A stretch of DNA of 64,000 nt. Source: Metallyticus violacea. Lineage: Eukaryota; Arthropoda; Insecta; Mantodea; Metallyticidae. Numbering within the stretch: the first letter of the stretch is position 1; each line of letters begins with the position of its first letter. The position numbers and the translations under genes are program-made. The notes under the pieces are model-generated. The model ran no database searches. It was not told the DNA's origin and saw only the letters and a program-made list of their open reading frames with translations. Location of the stretch: positions 70,526,001 through 70,590,000 of the forward strand of contig CM060834.1 of assembly GCA_030762175.1 (NCBI GenBank), in the 5' to 3' direction. Below are positions 12,411 to 24,000 of this stretch, piece after piece.

Positions 12411-14450
12411 TTTAATTTAATTCAGTAATACAAGCTACAGTGAATGTATATATCCCTTGGCATTTAGTGCATTCATTGTTGATAATATAGTTTTATGAGA
12501 GACCAATCGGTTCTTCCTTAAAAGTGTGTGCCACTGTTTCCAGCTTCATAGCTTGATTATGGGATTGTAATTATATAAAACAGTGGAAAAGCCTCTGTAA
12601 TAAAGAAATCTAGGTTGACAAAAATAGAACATTCACAAGAAAAAGTTTTACATGAAGAAACCAAATTTATCATTCTTAGATGCTGCTTTAGACATAAAAT
12701 TATAGAGATTTCCTTTGAGCAACAAAATGGATCTACGTTAATATAATGTTAAACATAAGCTCCTTTGCGTAAAATGAGGAAAAAAATCTCGTAGTTTTTG
12801 CCTACGACACAGCCTCAAGCTCAATTTACTAACTGGAAGAACAAGTGGGCAGAATGTACCAGGACAGATGGGCCAATGCCACAACCTTGTGGCCTGCAAC
12901 ATTGGGAATGAGAAGAATGGACGCCCGAGACACAGATGTCCATCCGGGTGAATTCAGGAGGGCTGCGGTGCTATAGGAACTAGGAGATCATGAACAAAGT
13001 GCTTTGGAAACTCACCTTAAAACACAGTACATCTCATTAATGAACGACTTAAAGGTTAAGGGATAATACGAAAATCACACATTTTCTTGCAGTTATATCA
13101 CAATTCAGATTTTACTTTACATTAAAGAAATTAGTATCTACTGGGTGATCCAATTAGTTCAGACTTTACCACGAGACTTTTAAAATGAGTGATGCCACTA
13201 TTGATCAGCGAGTTTCTATCCATATAATTACGCACCGGATGATCTAATTCTGAGTGTTCACTATAGGGAAGGTGAATGCGCCTCGAATAAAGAAAAGAGG
13301 AAGGATATTGTCTCGTCATGGTTACAGTTTCGGTTTTACTTCGTGGCTGCAGTTAACAGCTTGCGTATGGTTCTCGACGAATCTATCTCATTTAGATAAC
13401 GGGACGTATGACAGTGTCTGTTAGCTGCTTTTCATAGCTACAGGTAAGACAATGTTTACCATTGCAATACAGCATGTTTTCCTTTTTCCTCCCTCCGAGC
13501 ATACGTTTACCCCCAAAATTTTTCAACTTGCGAATGGAAACGGTCACGGAAAAGAAAATGGGAATCTTAAGTTGGTTTTAAAAACGCGTAGAAGTTACTG
13601 CATCCATTCCAATTGATTGACAGTAAAGTTGAATTACTTTTTATCAACCAGCGCAGTATTTATAATTTTATAAAAAGTACCAAATTTATGATTTATTGCC
13701 TAAAATTGTTCACAAGTTATTACAAGTAATTAAATAGATTATAATAAATATATCTTTCTTATGACCAGCTTTTTCGTATATTTTAATTTTTGTATTTTTG
13801 ATAAAAAATTATAAAGTAAATCATATTATTTTTCCATGATTATTAATTATTGAAATAGAACGTTAATATTAAATTTATATTACATATATTGTTTAGAGTG
13901 CTTAAAATAAACCAATGGCTCATAGGAAACCTCGAATGTTTTCAAAGAAAATGTATATTTTTATCATATAAATTTTTATAAAAAATTGAAAATTAATACG
14001 CACAGATATATTGAATATGGTATACTTTTATATGAGAATGTATTGATAACGCTAATTCAACACGTAGGCCAAATTTTATGAAGCGAATATGAAAAGTTAT
14101 TGCATGAAACTGGTTCAAAGAATACCTACGTAAATCTTGACCACCTTGAATACGGGTAATCAAATGAATTCGAATTTTATCTCAGGTGAATTTTAATGGA
14201 TGAAATACATTCTACCAATTGTACCTTGCATTGGAGGGTATCGACTTCGAGAGTACGACCTTGCGGAACCTAGCGAGTGGTTAAATCACTAACACTACTG
14301 TATTTTGTAAACAAACTTGTAACTAACACCTCTCTCTTTCCCTCTCCAATGAGCACTTCTGCTCTCCACAACAAATTCTCAGAACTAATTACTGATAGAA
14401 ATTCGGTTCGCAATAGTATGAAGCTGTACTTACATTTAAACACAATATGT
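12411..14450. other. No gene recognised
   Basis: AT-rich sequence without a coherent translation. The stretch near 12830-12980 is GC-richer and looks unlike its flanks but matched no family I know. The open frame 13131-13319 has no motif. Confidence 0.5.
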
Positions 14451-14451
14451 C

Positions 14452-15545
14452 TGTTACAAACATAATCATAATATTTTATGTATTGTTATTAGTGTTGTGG
14501 ATATCTTAAATGTATCTGTTTATAATACAGTATAAATGTAACCTGAAAATTATATGTCAACAAAATAGAAAGCTCCTAGGAAGCTACGAAAGCCAACAAA
14601 AGGGTCATACAATCTCTATTCACAGGAAATAACTATAGGGTCGCTGTGTGAAGCCCGTTATTCTATTTAAAATAGAAATTACTGCAGAATTAATAAACTG
14701 AAAGACTTATAAACCGTTTGAGACTTAGACTCCGACCGTGATTGTACTGGTACTTCTTTAAACTAGCCAGTCAACTAAATGTTTTAACTTTTCAAAAATA
14801 GCAAATGACTCGCGGGACAGATGTAATTGAATCAGCCAACGATAGATATATGTTTCAAATTTTTAAAGAAACGCGCCAGGATTCGGGTACCTTTTGGCGT
14901 CTCCTAGTCAACTATTTTTTATTCGAATTTAATATTTAAGGGAGAGTTTGCTTGGCTGGGGCACCCAGATTTATACGCGGTGAGACAAATGCAGTACTAA
15001 GTTTTACACGGCGCGAGATGCATTTCCTCATTCAGTTCTACTTAGTTTGCATTTGCTCATTGACCAGGAGCAGATGTAAGATCGACTGAGTTTCAAGTTT
15101 TACATGCCGCGAGAGACAGTTATAAGATACACGCATACAGTTTAAGTTTTACACGCGTCAAGATACACGTAAGTTGCAGTAGCAGATCACAGTACTCAGT
15201 AAGTTCGACTTCACCCGCCGTGGCACTCATGTATAAGTGTCACACGCGGCAAATAAGCTAATATCGGCGTAGCTAAGTCTATCGTAAGCAAAACACTAGA
15301 GGACGTAAAATATTTGACATAATAAAATACCGCATTATGGCGCATCGCATGCTCATTTACACGATTGAATTTCTCTCCCAGTCTCGTTGACTACGAGTCA
15401 ACAAAATAACCGAATTTACCCTGGTAAATTGTTATCCTTGAAGTATGGACCACAACAATGACATCAACAAAAACGATAACCACATCTATACCAAACCGTT
15501 TCAAAATTTGGCGCCCAAAGTGGCTGTCATACTAGACCGTTTCAA
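14452..15545 (+). mobile_element. LTR-like element family L, copy A
   Basis: One of four related copies. From 5' to 3': a decayed coding end (about 14560-14860) whose frame aligns with the better-kept copy B (starting ESQ-KGH and ending N-FSKIANDS); then an LTR-like region 14885-15503 beginning near CCTTTTGGCGTC and ending AAACCGTTTCA; then TTTGGCGCCCAAAGTGG at 15507-15523, which resembles a primer-binding site; then a second ACCGTTTCA. The LTR-like part holds three spaced AAGTTTTACA repeats (about 14999, 15095 and 15144) and a hairpin GTTGACT-ACG-AGTCAAC (15386-15402). The retroelement class is not assigned. Confidence 0.72.
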
Positions 15546-18304
15546 GTACTTTTATTCATTTCTAATTACTCGCTGTGAAGTCAGAATGAATTTGATCACC
15601 CGATATATATTACTATAATGTAACTACTTGCGAACTTTGGTGCTGATAGTATAGACACACTGGAATTGGCTCCTTTCTAGTGAGTCCTGAATCTTGTAGA
15701 AGGCTGTTGACTTAGGGCATTTGTGATCTTATCTTATCCTCCCGTCAATTTTGATTTATTGTAAGTAATAATATTTGAGGCACAAGAATTATCAGTAGAG
15801 GTACAAGGGAACATGTTATCCCTTTTATCAAATAAAAGAGCAAATGCCAAGAAATATAAGGTTTTTTATATTGACAACTTTATAATACTTGTGATTATGT
15901 GTGTACATTAAGGGAAAAGAGTAACTTGAACAGCCAAATGATTGTGATGCAATTGAAAAGATTAATTCTGCGAATAGTTTCGATAAGTCTGAAATAAAAT
16001 GTTTTTTATTAAGTCTATTTTCTATCAAATCTTTAATCCCAAGAACATATTTTTAAATAGACGTATGTTATTTTTACATTAAAGCTTCGTATACACCCAT
16101 TTTACAGAATACGATGTAATTATATGATTACTTTTTACATAATGCAGTGCAAACTAGCAGGAATGGAAGTCATAACGTCCCTTTACGGCATTTTCCGATT
16201 TAAGCAAGCGGGCTCATAAACGGGAACTGAGAGCTTGTACATTTTACCTATTTATTTCCACTGCATTTAACTTTGAATCTTCTAGCATTGAATATTGTTA
16301 AAAGCTCTTAAAGAAAAGAGAACAACATGCTTTAACTCCGTTTACTGTAAATTTCTCTTCCTTCTTCCTTACCTCTTAAGGTTTTTATGGAATAGCACTG
16401 TGCACTGTGACCTATGCACATAAAAAAGAAGAATGCATGAATTGTTCCCCTTATGCATTGATCGATCTAAATCAAATTCTGCAAGCATTCTTTAGAACCA
16501 GGCGAAGAGTATATGCTGATTTAAATCTGGAACTAGCCGCACTCTCTCCTAATTTCATTCTCTTTGACACATGAAAATGTAAAACATTTATTTTAAGAAT
16601 ATTCAGTCTGGATCAAATAGCAAAATTTTCTTTAGAGTCACCTGAATGTTTTGGGTGTACTTCTTTCAGCTTTTTCGTAATTTTATCCCTTAAGAAGGGT
16701 AACGTTTCGCAATATCAGTGAAATTTGATATCTGAGGTTTTTCCGGGATGCGGAAAAAGAAAAATTTCTTCGGATTCAAAGTAGCATCTCTGAATCTTTA
16801 CAGCAGACACTGTTTTGGTGAAGGTAATCTAGTTAATGGGTGTGTTAGATGGTATTGTAGCTTTTTAAATGACATAGTATACAGGGTGTTTCTTATAGAA
16901 CCGATTTCACAAATCTATTTATAAACTGCAGATCATAACATGGATACGTTTTTTACCATCTACAATTAAATTATCATTAGCAACAGTAAGTATTAGTAGT
17001 TATCAAAACTAAAACAATCGAATTTATAATATAGAATAGAGAAAAATGTGATATTCTATTCGATACTGGTGAAATACAGACTCTTTTCTTGCAATCCAAC
17101 TACAGTTCAAGACCAGTATGGGCAACGACAAGTACCATCAAAGTCGAAATGCATAACTGTAGATATTTCTAGTGGGATAAATATTTTTTTCGGGGCACTT
17201 GCAACACTACTATTTTAAAGAGAATATGAATAGGATTGTGGAGCAATTTGATGAAGAATTTGAAGAACTCATCAACGATATTTACAGCAAACTGGGTCGT
17301 ACTATTCAATTCAGTCAACGATTATCTCCAGCCTGACTTCTTCCTTGTTGAACTATCCAATTCTAGCAATAGCTAGCGAGCAATACCGTTGGAAAAATCA
17401 GAAACTTGATGATGGGTCTTTGCGACGCATTTAACAAAACACGACGCGATGATGTAGTGGCGGTGTTCACTTCCAGTACGTTATATAATACACAGCTGTC
17501 TCATATGAACCAAAGTAATAATCCCATAGCTTTAATTTGTTGGTTAATAATTCGGCAAATGCTGGGTTTGGTACTAAAGAACCAATTTGTAAGATGCAGA
17601 TGACTGAAAATAACGAATGTATTGAGATTCCAACCTAGAACTACTCGAGGGATATCATAAGTGATGGGAACTATTTTTTTTTCTAGCGAACAAGGCACAA
17701 CTCAAAAAATCTAAAATGTGATTGAAAAAATCTAGCTTTTACTTTAGAATGATGTCACCAAAGGAAGACTGAGTGTTTACAGCTCTCGTAGGGAAGAAGT
17801 AAAACACAGGCAAGAGGACAACCTTCGTTTATTATGACATGAGCGAAAGTTGCACGTAACTACTTACACAGGGTTGCAAATCCGTCATAGGATGTGCTGA
17901 GACACGCGGCTCTGCTCACATACTTCATCTGGTGGCTTCATTCCATACACTTTCAATCGTACATTTTTTACGTTGTCCTTGTTCGCGAGAAAAAACAATA
18001 CGGCCATTACTCATGACTTATCTCTCGCATAATGTTCATAAAGTTAAATCTTTTGCAGTACATTTATTTTCTCGCAAATGCTAAATTAAAAGGGTTTAAA
18101 GCTCTTTTCAATAATTTATTATAACGTCTCAAGAGTAGCTTTCCCTTTATAAAAATAAAACTCGCAGAAATTCAATCCATTTAAACGAAACTCAAATTGT
18201 GTTCCAAATCGTAATAACATATCGCAGAATATTAGGTAAAATAAAAACAATGCATATGTATTAACAGCACAATTACGTATCATGCACTTTCAATATGACA
18301 CTGA
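15546..18304. other. No gene recognised
   Basis: AT-rich. An ACAGGGTGTTTCTTATAG motif at about 16881 resembles transposon terminal repeats, but no partner was found. Text at 17220-17340 gives weak, unconvincing similarity to transposase C-termini. The other open frames are unsupported. Confidence 0.5.
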
Positions 18305-18308
18305 CCTT

Positions 18309-18617
18309 TCACTTGCGTGATATAGAAGAGGTTCGGATGATCTTTTGTTGGACAGAACACTTTAACTCATTCTCTAAATTTTTATGAACCTTCTCAAAGT
18401 AGTCCCCGTTGGATGCAATGCACCTGTCCCAGAGTTTTTGCCAGTCATTAACGATGTGCTGGAAATCATTTTTGATTGGTCCTGCAGAATCGCCTCCGCA
18501 CTCTTCAATACTGCTTCTGATGATGAAAAATGCTTCGTACGAAGGTTTTGCGTAGTGCGGTTGTGCATTATCGTTTTGCAACATCCATAAATCTTTTCTC
18601 CGCCATCCCTTATTCAC
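18309..18617 (-). pseudogene. Mariner-like transposase C-terminal relic
   Basis: A 102-codon open frame on the minus strand carries LQNDNAQPHYA, matching the second catalytic block (DNAxxH), and ends with DWQKLWDRCIASNGDYFEK, matching the conserved mariner C-terminus. The roughly 34-residue spacing to the third catalytic acid and the YSPDLAP-type block are absent: the frame passes from the DNAxxH block to the C-terminus through unrelated or decayed sequence. It is open by chance or by recent in-frame deletion but catalytically dead. The start codon is simply the first Met. Confidence 0.75.
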
Positions 18618-18894
18618 AATTTAAATATAGTGCCTGTTGATCGATGGAGTCTAAGCTTTCTTTAAAACAACAAAGTAGTTGATTTTATTGATACTTGCTT
18701 CACTTTAAAGGTCTCTAGAATGAATGGTCTACCATTGCGGAAATCAAGTGGAAATTTTGATATGTTAGTGAATTATGTCTTCCATACTTTTATTCTGTCA
18801 TGCCATATCCTACAGCATATTTTCTACATAATTCGTAACATGTCAGAAAAATGCACGATTGTTCACCTTGCCCACTTAACTAATTTGTAAGATG

Positions 18895-19171
18895 TTTTTG
18901 AATGGTGTTTAACGCCTGTTTTTACTACTGAGATACCACAGGCGGTGAACATTGAGGATATATGAGATGAAATGATAAACTGGGAAAGGATTTTTTAAGG
19001 AGGGAAACGTTCCAGGTCTAAGTTTAGGGTACCTCCCCGGATTTTATAGTTATGAGGAATGAGGAAAACCTTGAAAAAACCTGAGTTAGGTAGGACGGTC
19101 CTGGCGGGATTCGAATCCCAGACCTCCCGCTCATGAGTCCGCGCCTTAACGAACTCGGCCACCCGTGGCGG
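18895..19171 (-). mobile_element. SINE-B copy 3
   Basis: Reverse-complement SINE-B with a well-kept body. The B box complement GGATTCGAATCCC is at about 19107 and the head complement TTAACGAACTCGGCCACCCG is near 19145-19164. Flanking repeats 18881-18894 and 19172-19185 (TAATTTGTAAGATG / TAACCTGTAGGACG, four differences) are a plausible aged target-site duplication. Confidence 0.88.
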
Positions 19172-19235
19172 TAACCTGTAGGACGAGTTCAATTGCCTTG
19201 TTATATATATACACGAATCACATACCTTGTGACAT

Positions 19236-19526
19236 CGGTCCTGGTGGTGTAGTGGTTACCATACTTGCCTCCTACACCCAAATCGCGTGTTCGAACCCGG
19301 CCGATGGATTTTTTCGGGGCCTAAAAATCCTAAGTATGGCTTCCTTCGGAAGGGAAGTAAAGCCGTGGGTCCCGTGTCGTACATTTACGGCACGAAAAAG
19401 AACCTCAAGCCTGAAAGAGAGGCCTCTGAGCAAAATTTGTCGGCCATTTCACGCTCTTAGTTGAATGGGACGCTGATGACCTGAGATGTTAAAGAGCGTC
19501 CATAAATAAATCAATCAAAAAAAAAA
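19236..19526 (+). mobile_element. SINE-A copy 3
   Basis: The head CGGTCCTGGTGGTGTAGTGG and B box GTTCGAACCCGG are followed by the full SINE-A body and an A-rich tail. Relative to copy 4, six bases are missing just after the B box, so the 3' strand of the tRNA acceptor is lost. Flanking 13-base repeats at 19222-19234 and 19527-19539 (ATACCTTGTGACA / ATACCTAATGACA) are a convincing target-site duplication. Confidence 0.92.
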
Positions 19527-19539
19527 ATACCTAATGACA

Positions 19540-20204
19540 GGCAGTCGGATTGGTCTTAGTTAAGAACAGTATTTCAGTTGCCTCTACAGATGTTACCTAT
19601 TTTCTTCCTTCTGGGGTTTAATTGTTTCTCTTTACTTCCTAAATTTGCAAACTTTTAATATGTTCAGAAATTGTTAATTCTAGTTTCTTCCTCTACATTT
19701 ATCTTACTCAGAATCAGACAGAAGTATTAAATGAAATAGTGTATTGAGTAGGTACACGAAAGAAAATGTTATAAGCAGCAACAATATTGCTACAGTATTT
19801 TTAAGAGCGATAGCATGGTAAAAGTATTTGAATTTGTTGACTGGTGCATGGTCTATGTTAAGTCTTGTTGTGTAGGCTGAAATAACTTCTCTACATAGAA
19901 GCACCCTATGCAGAAAGGGCACACGCACGTTCAGATACAGTCAGATGACATGAACAAACCGAAGGTGCCGCAGGAGAGGGACAGAGTAACAAGTCACGGC
20001 TTTCACTTATTAGTTCTGACGGACATGCAATTCTTTTAGAGCAGCATGTCTTCACTAATTTCTCAAAAATGGATTCAGACCTGGAGAGCTAACAGAAATT
20101 ACGCCCAATATCAATGCGGTTGAATCCGAAGAAATATTCAATATCGTGACTCTGTATCTCCAGTTGAAAAGAACCCATTTATTACTTTGGTACATAACAG
20201 CTGC
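19540..20204. other. No feature recognised
   Basis: Spacer before the Tc1 relic. The 19704-19928 minus-strand open frame is unsupported. Any upstream part of the Tc1 transposase is not recognisable here. Confidence 0.45.
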
Positions 20205-20595
20205 AACCAACCCCTCCTACAACCACGTCTTGGCCCCCCCCCCTAAATCGCGCTATTGAAATGTAATAGAGAATGTTTGGGTTGGAATGGTACAGCTGGG
20301 TTCCTTATGAGAGAGAACAAAATAGGATTATTGGAGCATTGCTGGTGAGTTTGCAAAAACCTGCGAAATGATTTCTTTTGCACTTAAAGATTCAATACCA
20401 AGGTGCCTGAATGAAGTAAATAGAAATTATTTTGATTTACACAGCTGGGCGGATCATCCAGTTCTTTAACCAACACCCCTACAACCACGTCTTGGCCTGC
20501 ACCCCTAAATCGCCCGATTTAATTGTAATAGAGAATATTTGGGTTGAAATGCTTAACAACTGGGTTCCTTAGCGGGAGAGAACAAGATTTATTAT
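20205..20595 (+). pseudogene. Tc1-like transposase C-terminal relic with internal duplication
   Basis: The first segment (from about 20221) reads NHVLAPPPKSRY-NVIENVW and continues to FALKDSIPRCLNEVNRNY, the usual Tc1 C-terminal SMPRR-type motif. The second segment (from about 20480) repeats the same piece as NHVLACTPKSPDLIVIENIW and stops after ERT. The SPDLN-IEN-W block carries the third catalytic acid (Glu) of DD34E transposases. The two segments are about 120 bases long and about 260 bases apart. Stops are present in both. Confidence 0.78.
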
Positions 20596-21185
20596 TTATG
20601 TATCACAGTTTGTTGTTATTATATATTTTGGCAAATACTGATGACAAAATATATTGTTTTCCCATTTTTAACTCATTTAATTCATAACATAATGGCAGTA
20701 AGGACAGACTTAACGAAAAAAGAAAGAAAGTAAGCCATAAAATTTGAACTACCAATTTTAAATTCACGGTGGTGATAAAAATTGTCATCTCTGCGACATA
20801 TGTAGGTTATATTATAAATAAATATTCAATGAATATGTTATATGAACTACTAAATAATGTGTGTACATGTTTCATTATTTTGTTAGTTATAAATCAAGGT
20901 GTAATCTTCCTATAATATTCAAAACAGACTATTGTCATATGAGTATTAACACAAAAATTCATTATATTACATTAATAAAAGCATTAGTCAGGTTAGGTTA
21001 ATAATAGCATTGCGCCTCCAATATTTGATTTACTCTGTTCCGAACAACTAACTCAGCAATGCACTCGCTTCAGCAAGAAATTGCGGGTAAACGGATGCAT
21101 TTTTCCTATTTTTGCGCCACATTGGAAAGGGGAGAATAGTGCTGCTTTGTTTAATGGAAATGCGTGTGCATGTCATTTTCAAACT
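20596..21185. other. No feature recognised
   Basis: AT-rich spacer. AGGTTAGGTTA near 20991-21001 is only two telomere-like units and not a telomeric array. Confidence 0.45.
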
Positions 21186-21256
21186 TTACGTTATAAAATT
21201 ACGTTACGTAATTTTCAAAATTACGTTACGTAATTTTAAAAATTACGTTATAAAAT
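21186..21256. repeat. Tandem pair of perfect inverted repeats
   Basis: AAAATTACGT-T-ACGTAATTTT occurs twice back to back (21195-21215 and 21217-21237), each a perfect 10-bp inverted repeat with a one-base centre, flanked by further ATTACGTTATAAAAT-like pieces. Confidence 0.9.
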
Positions 21257-21462
21257 AAATATATATTATGTACCCCTTTTGCACGGATAAATCTTTTTGC
21301 CATTAATTTTACAATATTACAGTAAAATGTTTTTTAAGAAAATAAATTAAGTTTCAGTCTTGAAAATTGACGACCTATTTAGTACAGTAGACCAACCGTT
21401 TTTAATGCAGAAAGTGTTCCAACAATAAAAAGATAAAACACAAGCAGAATTGTTGTTCTAGG

Positions 21463-21960
21463 AGGGTGATCCAGAAAGTAAGTTAAAGTGGATTATTATT
21501 TTATTTATTAAAAAATAAATAAAAAAAAAACTCTGATCAACACGATACAATATGACACAGATATACCCACTATTTTTCTACATAATCAGTAAATACTTGT
21601 CTGGATTTTTAACACTTTCTGATTCCCTGATTATAGAAATGCGCTCCGGATGATCTCGGCGAACGCTTTAATGAGACACCCAACTCCTGTCAATTTCCGC
21701 GACAGTCACTCCGCGATTATTGAGAACCGTTGTATCAACCTGCAGCACAAGGTCTTCTTTGTTTGATGCTGTTTTCCTTGCCATACCTATTCAGCTTTCT
21801 CCAAGCTGCTGGCATTATTTCAATAAGGCTAAATATGGTATTATATTTGGCCCATTCATCCGAAATTTCACCGACATTTTGCCCACAAAAATTGTACTGT
21901 TACTTGTATTTCAATCTCGGTGAACAATTGCAGTTGACAAACCATATTTTGTATGTGCTA
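21463..21960 (-). mobile_element. Internally deleted mariner-like element
   Basis: At its right side the minus strand reads an N-terminal HTH segment with VLNNRGVTVAEID and VSH-SV, typical of the mariner HTH linker region. About 120 bases later it reaches DYVEK and a TAG stop (21570-21572), the usual mariner C-terminus. The catalytic domain is missing. Further out, GGAGGGTGATCCAGAAAGTA follows a TA dinucleotide at 21459-21460, which looks like a mariner terminal repeat and its TA target. The partner repeat at the right end was not found. It is a dead, MITE-like deletion derivative. Confidence 0.62.
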
Positions 21961-22469
21961 CGAGGCAGCTCTATAGGAAGGGGTGGTGGTTCTATAGAAA
22001 GATCTGAACGCGAATTCTGTCTGCAGAACTGCCACTCTCTTTGTGCAGTGCTGCCAGATTAGGCATGCTTTTTGATCCTCTTCGTACTGCCTCCCTAATA
22101 ATGTGTAAACGGAGCACCTAACAGAAAATAATCCCCTGGAGTTTCCTGTTTCTTCCCAGAAGTAGATATCTAAGCTGATACTTTGTGTTGTCCGCTCTGC
22201 TTCTCTATTGGCAACTTGCCTCTAAGCGTTGTCTGTTGAAATATCAGTACAACACTTGCTTGTGTCGCCAAGGTGAAAGTATGCTCATGAAGTTCATCAA
22301 TGTATTTTGAAACCATAATGTTTTCTTTAATTTCAGAAAATAATTGTATGAAATTATTTGAAATGTCAAAGTAACGAAATTTGTACCCACAATTCTGATC
22401 AATTTTCCTTTCCGCAACAGTTTGTTCCTTCATATTAACAGGAGTTTCATCTTTAATTCTTACTAACAA
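21961..22469. other. Unrecognised stretch with a 99-codon open frame
   Basis: The minus-strand frame 22170-22469 is open for 99 codons and moderately hydrophilic, but I recognise no domain. No splice context or repeat copy supports it. It lies immediately upstream of LINE copy 1 and could be the flank into which that LINE inserted. Confidence 0.3.
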
Positions 22470-23705
22470 GTAAAATGAAGATCATGACCTTCAAGAACAG
22501 AAATGTTTTTAACACAGCAGAGACATGGAAATGTGCAGGTGGAGGACAGGCAGTAGATAACGTGAAGAATTTCGTGTACTTTGGGTTAACTTTCTTGATG
22601 AATGGAAGACAGGAAAAACACATTGCTGGGGTGAAACTTAATGCGAATATAAAAGCCGCAGGAACGCTCCGTATACGAAACAGAATTCCTGATGTGCCGC
22701 AGGGCTGTTAGATACAGTATATGGGAGAGTAGTAAGATCTATAATAACTTGTGAGGCCAAAATTTGGGGTTGGGAACGAATAGAGAAATTGGATCGGGTG
22801 AGGACCGGTTTTCTGAAAGATATTTTTTAAGTATGGGGAGGGGTACAGCAAATTGCGGAATCTTTAGGGAATTTGGTGCCTTTAGCAACATTATAGAATG
22901 CAGGATCCGAGTGGTAAAGTACTGGCTACGAACTGTTCACGGAGATCAAGCAGTAATTAAGGCATCTGCTACCAGGAGCAGCTGAGAATGGGGGGAAGTA
23001 AGACCTGAGTTTCAAAATTAAGAGAAGGGGTGTGGAAAATATAGGAATGAGTAGCATTTGGATCGCAAAATGGAGAAACAGGACGGGGGTTGGAGGAAAA
23101 ATTAAGAAAAAATGCTTGAGGGACATTAATAGGCACCTGACTCTTTCGGAGTGTGCAGGCCAAACTCTGTAATCAGAGGCTCGAATGGTTTAGATTAAGT
23201 ATGTGACGGGTGACTAAAGTAACAGACAAAGAAGGTACGAGAATCATATGTATGGAGAAAGAATCTTGGGAACATATCCTGGCATACTGCAAGGGGACGG
23301 AAGAATGGAGAAAGAGCTCTCTTCCGGTCCAGTTTGTTAATAGGGGAGAAGGCAATGGCAGTGCAGATAGGAAGAGGAGGAGGGAGTAGGTAACTTTGCT
23401 TAAAGTAAGGCAGTTCAGATCGGAAGAGACAGACAATCAGGAAGGGTGATAAGGGAACATGAGGCAGAACATTTTTTGAAATTAATTGTACATACATGTG
23501 ATAGAGTGTAAGTTATTAATTTTTGTGTTTTCTTTTCTGTTTATTTAATTTATTTCAAAAGTTAAATATCGCTTTTTGCAATTACATGTATTTTCTAGTA
23601 TAATGGGAAAGCACGTACGGTCCCAGGATCCGTGCGATATGAATGAGTTAGATTTGTTAAAAATATATTTTGTAAATAAATATACCACTACTACTACCAC
23701 CACAT
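22470..23705 (+). mobile_element. Non-LTR retrotransposon (LINE family R), copy 1, 5'-truncated
   Basis: The C-terminal part of a reverse-transcriptase ORF is readable: KIMTFKNRN, then VDNVKNFVYFGLTFLMNGRQ (thumb-region YLG-type motif), AKIWGWERIEKL in shifted frame, MGRGTANCGIFREFG, and a terminal zinc-knuckle-like CMEKESWEHILAYCKGTEEW. Frameshifts and stops abound. Compared with copy 2 about 70 bases are missing after CGGAGTGTGCA. The 3' end reads GTAAATAAATATACCACTAC, an ACT-repeat tail. The 5' truncation at the thumb region is typical of incomplete target-primed reverse transcription. The clade is not assigned. Confidence 0.8.
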
Positions 23706-23998
23706 GTCGGTCCTGGTGGTATAGTGGTTACCATACTTGCCTCCTACACCCAAGAACGCGGGTTCGAACCCGGCCAGGACCGATGGATTTTTTCAGGCGT
23801 AAAAATCCAAAGTATGGCTTCCTTCGGAAGGGAAGTAAAGCCGTGGGTCCCGTGTCGTACATTTACGGCACGAAAAAGAACCTCAAGCCTGAAAGAGAGG
23901 CATCTGAGCAAACTTTGCCGGCCATTTCACGCCCTGAGTTGAATGGGACGCTGATGACCTGTGATGTTAAATAGCGTCCATAAATAAATCAATTAAAA
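23706..23998 (+). mobile_element. SINE-A copy 4, inserted in a LINE tail
   Basis: The best-preserved copy. The tRNA-like head has complementary acceptor strands GGTCCTGG (5') and CCAGGACC (3' of the B box), the A-box-like GTGGTATAGTGGTTACC and the B box GGTTCGAACCC. The full body ends in GTCCATAAATAAATCAATTA. Its insertion point is inside the ACT-repeat tail of LINE copy 1: TACTACTATA continues on the far side, so the LINE is the older element. Confidence 0.92.
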
Positions 23999-24000
23999 AA

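Noticed and set aside
16876..17345. Another transposase with an ACAGGGTGTTTC terminal repeat
   Set aside because: Only one end-like motif was seen, and the translated similarity (LQPDFFLVEL) is too short to trust.
20985..21003. Insect telomere repeat
   Set aside because: Only about two AGGTT units; similar short pieces at 29455 and 38340 are not arrays either.
22170..22469. A real gene on the minus strand
   Set aside because: Open for 99 codons but with no recognised domain; such lengths occur by chance in 64 kb.
23706..23780. Functional tRNA gene
   Set aside because: The tRNA-like head is intact enough to look like a gene, but it continues into the SINE-A body shared with four other copies.
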